A DNA stretch of 64,000 nucleotides, from NCBI RefSeq assembly GCF_902832885.1, contig NZ_CADFDK010000013.1, positions 1 through 64,000 of the forward strand. Reading direction: 5' to 3'. Positions 59,659 to 64,000 of this stretch are shown here, in pieces. Made by a program: the position numbers and the translations under genes. The stretch comes from Burkholderia seminalis DSM 23518. Lineage in GTDB: Bacteria > Pseudomonadota > Gammaproteobacteria > Burkholderiales > Burkholderiaceae. A model generated the notes under the pieces. The model saw only the letters and a program-made list of their open reading frames with translations, searched no databases and was not told the origin of the DNA. Positions within the stretch are counted from its first letter, which is position 1; every line of letters starts with the position of its first letter.

Positions 59659-60681
59659 CTACGCGTCCAGCGCGAGCAATGCGAACGTCGCGAGCCAGTG
59701 CTCTCCCATGTAGTCGCCGGCCACGTGCGCGAGCGCGCTCGCGAGATGCCGGTCGGCCGCGTCGAGCAGCTTCACGCGCCGCGCATCGCCCTCCGGCAGC
59801 GCGCCGGCCAGCGCGCGCTGGCACCACGCGCGGCTCAGGTTCAGCCCGTCGAGGTGCGCGATCTTGCCGTCGCTGCGGTCGCTGACCGTCGCCGGCTCGA
59901 ACAGCGTCGCCGGCTCGCCGCGCGCGAGATCGGGCAGGAAGCGCGCGAACCAGCCGTCGAATTCGGCGGCCGGCAGCACGCGCCGCATCAGCTCGGCCTC
60001 CATCAGCGCGGGCGACAGGAATTCGTCGCCCGACGGCTCCCACGCCTGGCACGCGACGTCGTTCAGGTGCCAGCGTTTCGCGGTATCGACGATCAGCGCC
60101 GCGAGCCCGTCGCGCTGCGTGTCGCGCGCGAAGTCGAGCGTGAGCGCCAGCGCGAACGCGGTGTTGAAGTGCGTGCCCACGCGCAGCGGATAGGTCGCCT
60201 TCGGCAGGAAGGTCTCGAAGCGCGACACGAACAGGTCGGTGAGCGGCGCGATCGTCTTCGCCCAGCGCGCGGCCTGCGGCAGCGCGCCCTTCAGCGCGAG
60301 CCGCTCGAGCTGCGCCGACAGCGCGAGCAGCCACGCCCAGCCGTACGGCCGCTCGAAGCCGCTGTTGTGCGGCAGCGCGAGATACGCGCGCTCGCCGGCG
60401 ACGTTCGCGTCGGTGAAATGCGCATCGACGGTCGCGACGATGCGCTCGGCCTCCGGCAACGCCGGATAGCGTTCGAGCACGCGCAGCACGAGCCAGTAGC
60501 CGTGCACGCACGAATGCCAGTCGTAGCTGCCGTAGAAGATCGGGTGCAGCGCGCGCGGCGCCTGCACGTCGTGCGGGCCTGCGAGCGCATGCGTGAGCTT
60601 GTTCGGATATTCGCGGGTCAGGTGCGCGAGCGCGAGCGACGCGAATTTCGACGCGAGTTCGGGGGTGAGTCGGTCGGTCAT
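59659..60681 (-). CDS. DUF2891-family protein
   Basis: 340 residues. The DUF2891 signature region is near the start: HPIFYGSYDWHSCVHGYWLV, with LPHNSGFERPYGWAWLLAL and GTHFNTAFALALTLDFARD following. Alpha-helical barrel-like protein, function unknown. Directly follows the DUF979 gene (19 bases) and is probably in one operon with it. Confidence 0.85.
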   Translation of the reverse strand: MTDRLTPELASKFASLALAHLTREYPNKLTHALAGPHDVQAPRALHPIFYGSYDWHSCVHGYWLVLRVLERYPALPEAERIVATVDAHFTDANVAGERAYLALPHNSGFERPYGWAWLLALSAQLERLALKGALPQAARWAKTIAPLTDLFVSRFETFLPKATYPLRVGTHFNTAFALALTLDFARDTQRDGLAALIVDTAKRWHLNDVACQAWEPSGDEFLSPALMEAELMRRVLPAAEFDGWFARFLPDLARGEPATLFEPATVSDRSDGKIAHLDGLNLSRAWCQRALAGALPEGDARRVKLLDAADRHLASALAHVAGDYMGEHWLATFALLALDA

Positions 60682-60700
60682 GAGGGTCTCGTCCATCGAA

Positions 60701-61651
60701 TCAGAAGCGGAATGCGAACGCATACATCAGCAGCGTGTTCACGGCGAGCAGCAGCACGGCGGTCGGCCACTGCGCCTTGATCACGCCGTTCTTGTCCTTC
60801 AGTTCGAGCAGCGCCGCCGGCACGATGTTGAAGTTCGCGGCCATCGGCGTCATCAGCGTACCGCAGAAACCGCTCAGCATCCCGATCGCGCCGACGATCG
60901 CCGGGTTGCCGTGGAACTGGTGGACGATCAACGGCAGGCCGATGCCGGCCGTCATCACCGGGAACGCGGCGAAGCCGTTGCCCATGATCATCGTGAACAG
61001 CGCCATGCCGACCGTGTAGGCCGCCACCACCGCGAACGGCGAATCGATCGGCACCCAGTCCTTCACGAGCCCCGACACCACGCCGCCGACGCCCGCGACC
61101 GCGAACAGCGCGCCGAGCGCCGCGAGCATCTGCGGCAGGATCGCGGCCCAGCCGACCGCGTCCATCGTATGACGCGCTTCCTTCAGCGCATGCACGGGCG
61201 AATCGCGCAGCATCGCGAGCGCGACGACGAACGCGACGATCGTGCCGAGCACGAGCGAAATCAGCGTCACGCTCTTCGGTTCGACGAACGGCACGAGCTT
61301 CAGCGCGAACGTGCCGATCAGCGTGACGACCGGAATCAGCAGCGCGGGCAGGAACAGCCGGTTGCCGAAACGCCGCGCGAGCGTCTCGCGCCGCGCGGCC
61401 GCCGCGTCGCCGGCTTCGTCGGACTTGCCGCGCCCGAGCTTGCCGGAGCCGGCGATCACCGCCAGCGCGATCGCGAGGCAGCCCGTCACGAAGTGCGGCA
61501 GCCGCGCGCCGAGCAGGAACGTGACCGCGTAGATCGCCCAGAACGCGAAATTGACGACGCGGCGCGGGTTCGTGCGATCCGTCAGGTTGAAGTACGCGAA
61601 CGCGGCGAACATCAGCCCCGCGAGCGTGTACAGCGATTCGAGGCCGATCAT
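60701..61651 (-). CDS. DUF979 membrane protein, permease subunit
   Basis: 316 residues with about nine membrane helices (LESLYTLAGLMFAAFAYFNL at the start, WPTAVLLLAVNTLLMYAFAF at the end). DUF979 hallmark phrases TIVAFVVALAMLRDSP and MGNGFAAFPVMTAGIGLPLI. Pairs with the DUF969 protein, whose stop overlaps this start by four bases, presumably as a two-subunit transporter. In other bacteria the pair is linked to pyroglutamate (5-oxoproline) use, as I recall, not shown here. Confidence 0.88.
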   Translation of the reverse strand: MIGLESLYTLAGLMFAAFAYFNLTDRTNPRRVVNFAFWAIYAVTFLLGARLPHFVTGCLAIALAVIAGSGKLGRGKSDEAGDAAAARRETLARRFGNRLFLPALLIPVVTLIGTFALKLVPFVEPKSVTLISLVLGTIVAFVVALAMLRDSPVHALKEARHTMDAVGWAAILPQMLAALGALFAVAGVGGVVSGLVKDWVPIDSPFAVVAAYTVGMALFTMIMGNGFAAFPVMTAGIGLPLIVHQFHGNPAIVGAIGMLSGFCGTLMTPMAANFNIVPAALLELKDKNGVIKAQWPTAVLLLAVNTLLMYAFAFRF

Positions 61652-62337
61652 CGCGCGCCCTCCTGCTTCACCAGGCCGAAGCCGCGCGTCAGCCGGCGGT
61701 CGAGCAGCGCGAGGCGCGTGCAATGGATCAGCAGCGCGGCGATCGCGGTCGGGATCGCCCATACCGACAGGTGCAGCGGCTCGATCGCGATGCCGTTCTG
61801 CTCGAGAAAGCCCTTGATCAGCAGGATCGACTGGATCGCGATGAAGATGTCCTCGCCGAAGAACACGGCGACGTTGTCGGCGCCCGACGCATGCGCGCGG
61901 ATCTGCTGGCGCACCGCGTCGGGCAGCTCGCCGTGCCGGTTGACGGCGGCGGCTTCGGCCATCGGCGCGATCAGCGGCCGCACCATCTGCGCATGGCCGC
62001 CGAGCGACGTGAGGCCGAGCGCGGCCGTGGCCTGGCGCAGCACGAAGTACAGCATCAGCACGCGGCCCGTGGTCGCCGCCTGCACGCGCGAGATCATCTG
62101 CCGCGCCTGCTCCTTGAGCCCGTTGCGCTCGAGCAGCGCGATCACCGGCAGCGTCAGCCAGATCAGCCCCATGTAGCGGTTTTCGGTGAACGCCTTGCCG
62201 AATGCGCTGACGATGTCGACCAGATTCAGGCCGCCCGCCAGCCCGGTCGCGAGCCCCGCGATCGTGACCACCAGCAGCGCGTTGAAGCGCAGCGCGAAAC
62301 CGATCACCACGATCGGCACCCCAATCAGCACCAGCAT
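61648..62337 (-). CDS. DUF969 membrane protein, permease subunit
   Basis: 229 residues. Start at 62337 has GGAGGGG directly upstream; a longer frame to 62415 lacks one. About six membrane helices; LIGVPIVVIGFALRFNALLV and ENRYMGLIWLTLPVIALLER and ASGADNVAVFFGEDIFIAIQ match DUF969. First gene of the DUF969-DUF979-DUF2891 operon. Its promoter should lie in the AT-richer 62420-62460 stretch. Confidence 0.88.
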   Translation of the reverse strand: MLVLIGVPIVVIGFALRFNALLVVTIAGLATGLAGGLNLVDIVSAFGKAFTENRYMGLIWLTLPVIALLERNGLKEQARQMISRVQAATTGRVLMLYFVLRQATAALGLTSLGGHAQMVRPLIAPMAEAAAVNRHGELPDAVRQQIRAHASGADNVAVFFGEDIFIAIQSILLIKGFLEQNGIAIEPLHLSVWAIPTAIAALLIHCTRLALLDRRLTRGFGLVKQEGAR

Positions 62338-62606
62338 TTCCCCTCCTTGTGTCGGATGCGCGGCACCCAGGCAACGCGCTGCCCGCCCGGTTTCGACCGG
62401 GCTCGGACGGCGCAATCTAACACGAGACTTTATCGATAAAAAGTCGACAAATTACAGGTTCGGGTAAACGTTGAAACCGGCGAACACCGTGCACGCACCC
62501 TGTGTCGGCGGTATTTCATCGGAGGAATCGGGCGGCCGACGCGCGTGGCGGAGCCCATGGCCGCCGACTAAACTGGAAAGCATCGGCAACGGACGGGAGA
62601 GCCGCC

Positions 62607-62831
62607 ATGATTGACGTATTCCAGACCATCGGCAGCCGCGCGTTCTCCGCTCATCTGGCGAAGGACGGGATGGTGACGCTGATGGAGCAACGCCATGAAG
62701 TCGACCGCGTGACGCTCGCGACGGCCTATGCCGCGCTCGTCGAGGAAGCCGAGCAGGAAAGCGACCTGCGCGACGCGACGGTCGAAGGGATGATGCGCGC
62801 GCTGATCCAGGGCTACGCGCGCAGCCATTGA
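62607..62831 (+). CDS. Small protein of unknown function
   Basis: 74 residues with GGGAGA (62595-62600) before the start. MIDVFQTIGSRAFSAHLAKD then HEVDRVTLATAYAALVEEAE, acidic and probably alpha-helical. No motif or signal. Codon use matches the neighbours and the ribosome-binding site is good, so it is likely real. Confidence 0.7.
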   Translation: MIDVFQTIGSRAFSAHLAKDGMVTLMEQRHEVDRVTLATAYAALVEEAEQESDLRDATVEGMMRALIQGYARSH

Positions 62832-62889
62832 CGGCGCGGCCGCGCATCGGCTCGTGCGGCCGGCAGCCCGGTGTGCCCGATCCGGCCCG

Positions 62890-63318
62890 CTACGCGGCCG
62901 GCGTGCCCGCGCCCATGCCGAACCACCGGCCCGCGCGCAGCTGCCGGTAGTCGGCCTGCGTGAAGATCCTCAGCAGGTTGGCGAGCGCGCCGTGACTGGC
63001 GCGGTCCAGTTCCGTCATGAAGGCTTCGACCTCGTCGCGGCCGGCAAACAGGATGGTGCTGAAATAGCGCGCGCGCTCCGCGTCGGACAGGTTCGTCGCG
63101 CTCAGCTGGTACGGATGGTGAAGTGCCGCGAACAGGAAGTAGTAGCGCTCGGCGTCGTCGCGCAACACGCGCACCGCGTCCGGCTCGACCGGAAAATCGC
63201 GGCAGAACGACGCATGTCCGCTCTCGATGAAGATCCGGTACAGCAACCGGCCGGCCCGCTCGATGACGACCGGTGCGTACGGGTCGCGGCTGACGAGTAC
63301 GGTATCGGGCACGGTCAT
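62890..63318 (-). CDS. Protein of unknown function
   Basis: 142 residues, start at 63318 with GAGGAG upstream. Mostly alpha-helical, no signal peptide. VIERAGRLLYRIFIESGHAS, AERYYFLFAALHHPYQLSAT and STILFAGRDEVEAFMTELDR are the readable blocks. Not recognised. It lies opposite a small gene (convergent) and beside the edge response-regulator gene. Confidence 0.7.
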   Translation of the reverse strand: MTVPDTVLVSRDPYAPVVIERAGRLLYRIFIESGHASFCRDFPVEPDAVRVLRDDAERYYFLFAALHHPYQLSATNLSDAERARYFSTILFAGRDEVEAFMTELDRASHGALANLLRIFTQADYRQLRAGRWFGMGAGTPAA

Positions 63319-63664
63319 CAGGCTCTCCTCTTTCTTTTTTGTCGACGCCGGCACGGTAACATGCCGGCTTCCGCACGGCGCGTCGGCACGATCCGTCGCC
63401 CCGACATGCACGGCCGGCACCGGGCCGCCGCCCTCAGGCGCCGGAAAACACCGCACCGTCATAGAGGAAAAACACTGAAACGGCGCCATGCGCGAATTTT
63501 TCGATTGCCGCCGCTCGCGCCGCATGACAGCATGCGGGCGTCGCCAACCGAAAAAAATTCCGTGCCGTCCGCCCGCCGATGCCGTTCGGCGGCGCCGGAC
63601 AGGCCATGCTTTCCATGAACCCGGCCCATCTCCAACACTACGAACCGACCGGAGCATTCCGCTT
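63319..63664. other. Intergenic region before the edge regulator gene
   Basis: 346 bases. GCCGGCA (63347-63353) pairs with TGCCGGC (63362-63368) over an 8-base loop. Two AT-richer patches (around 63330 and 63545) could hold the divergent promoters. Nothing else supported. Confidence 0.45.
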
Positions 63665-64000
63665 GTGAACATCGGCATCGTCAACGACCTCCCGCTTGCC
63701 GTCGAGGCGATGCGCCGCGCGATCGCGCGACGACCCGAGCACCGCGTGCTGTGGGTCGCGACCGACGGCGCGCAGGCCGTCGAACTGTGCGCCGCGCAGC
63801 CGCCCGACGTCGTGCTGATGGACCTGATCATGCCGAAGTTCGACGGGATCGAAGCGACGCGGCGGATCATGCGATCCGAACGACCGTGCGCGATCCTGAT
63901 CGTGACGAGCTGCATCGGCGCGAATGCGTGGCGCGTGTTCGAGGCGATGGGCGCCGGCGCGCTCGACGCGGTCGATACGCCGCGGCTCGGCGCCGGCGCG
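63665..64000 (+). CDS. CheB/WspF-type response regulator, 5' part
   Basis: 112 residues are present, cut by the window's right edge. Receiver domain: VNIGIVNDLPLAVEAMRRAI with the acidic cluster in VND, phosphoacceptor Asp53 in LMDLIMPKFDGIEATRRIM, Thr/Ser in ILIVTSCIG, then GALDAVDTPRLG, a phrase seen in WspF. The full protein should carry a methylesterase domain. GTG start with GGAG upstream. WspF resets the Wsp surface-sensing pathway that drives cyclic di-GMP and biofilm; the rest of the wsp genes, if any, lie outside. Confidence 0.78.
   Translation, partial: MNIGIVNDLPLAVEAMRRAIARRPEHRVLWVATDGAQAVELCAAQPPDVVLMDLIMPKFDGIEATRRIMRSERPCAILIVTSCIGANAWRVFEAMGAGALDAVDTPRLGAGA

Overview
The window is GC-rich (about two thirds G+C) with strong GC3 bias, many LysR regulators and densely packed genes. 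The gene content (pgaABCD with its own glmS copy, lpxO, ahpC-ahpF, ReAV-type asparaginase, DUF969/DUF979 pair, a WspF-like regulator at the edge) fits a Burkholderia, most likely of the cepacia complex and probably a secondary chromosome. That assignment is from memory of family distributions and was not checked by search. I saw no rRNA, tRNA, CRISPR array, phage or insertion sequence.

Left part (1-15.6 kb): the 5' part of a circularly permuted ATP-grasp gene, a HypT-like LysR gene, then an AT-rich stretch (about 2.44-2.96 kb) that opens a poly-N-acetylglucosamine (PNAG) locus. Two small envelope genes precede pgaA-pgaB-pgaC-pgaD, a glmS paralogue that can supply precursor, and an exported protein of unknown function fused to the operon by a 4-base overlap. 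A cytochrome c-like exported protein and a GNAT acetyltransferase follow.

15.7-26.7 kb: an operon of a periplasmic amino-acid/amide binding protein, an ATC-hydrolase-like protein and an M20 carbamoylase, read away from a GcvA-like LysR gene; this looks like a route from 2-aminothiazoline-4-carboxylate to cysteine. Then an unpaired VapC-like gene, ahpC-ahpF with two stem-loops between them and a clear terminator, an unknown membrane-anchored protein, lpxO, and a frameshifted carboxymuconolactone-decarboxylase-family gene.

25.4-41.9 kb: a glutamine-type ABC importer (binding protein, permease, ATPase) runs into a C45-family acyltransferase/peptidase and a class III aminotransferase. Next come a fused CydDC-like ABC exporter divergent from a LysR gene with an operator-like repeat between them, a MAPEG protein, alanine racemase, an ECHDC3-like enoyl-CoA hydratase-family protein, and an MFS drug exporter divergent from a LysR gene.

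40.3-50.2 kb: unknown exported proteins, a LysR/YdcZ pair, then a tightly packed five-gene signalling operon (44.1-49.2 kb): a membrane CheA-like kinase without a CheW-type domain, a stripped-down MCP-like protein, two CheC/CheX-type phosphatases with the same acidic C-terminal tail, and a CheY. There is no CheW, CheR or CheB inside it. A near-consensus sigma-28 promoter lies just upstream but points the other way, toward a vapBC pair. This module is the best candidate in the window for something poorly described.

50.3-64 kb: a carboxylesterase, an asparagine/aspartate module (aspartase and amino-acid permease, LysR, zinc/serine-type asparaginase), a TonB-dependent siderophore receptor, the 3' remnant of an aldehyde dehydrogenase, a DUF969-DUF979-DUF2891 group, small unknown genes, and the start of a WspF/CheB-like response regulator cut by the window edge.
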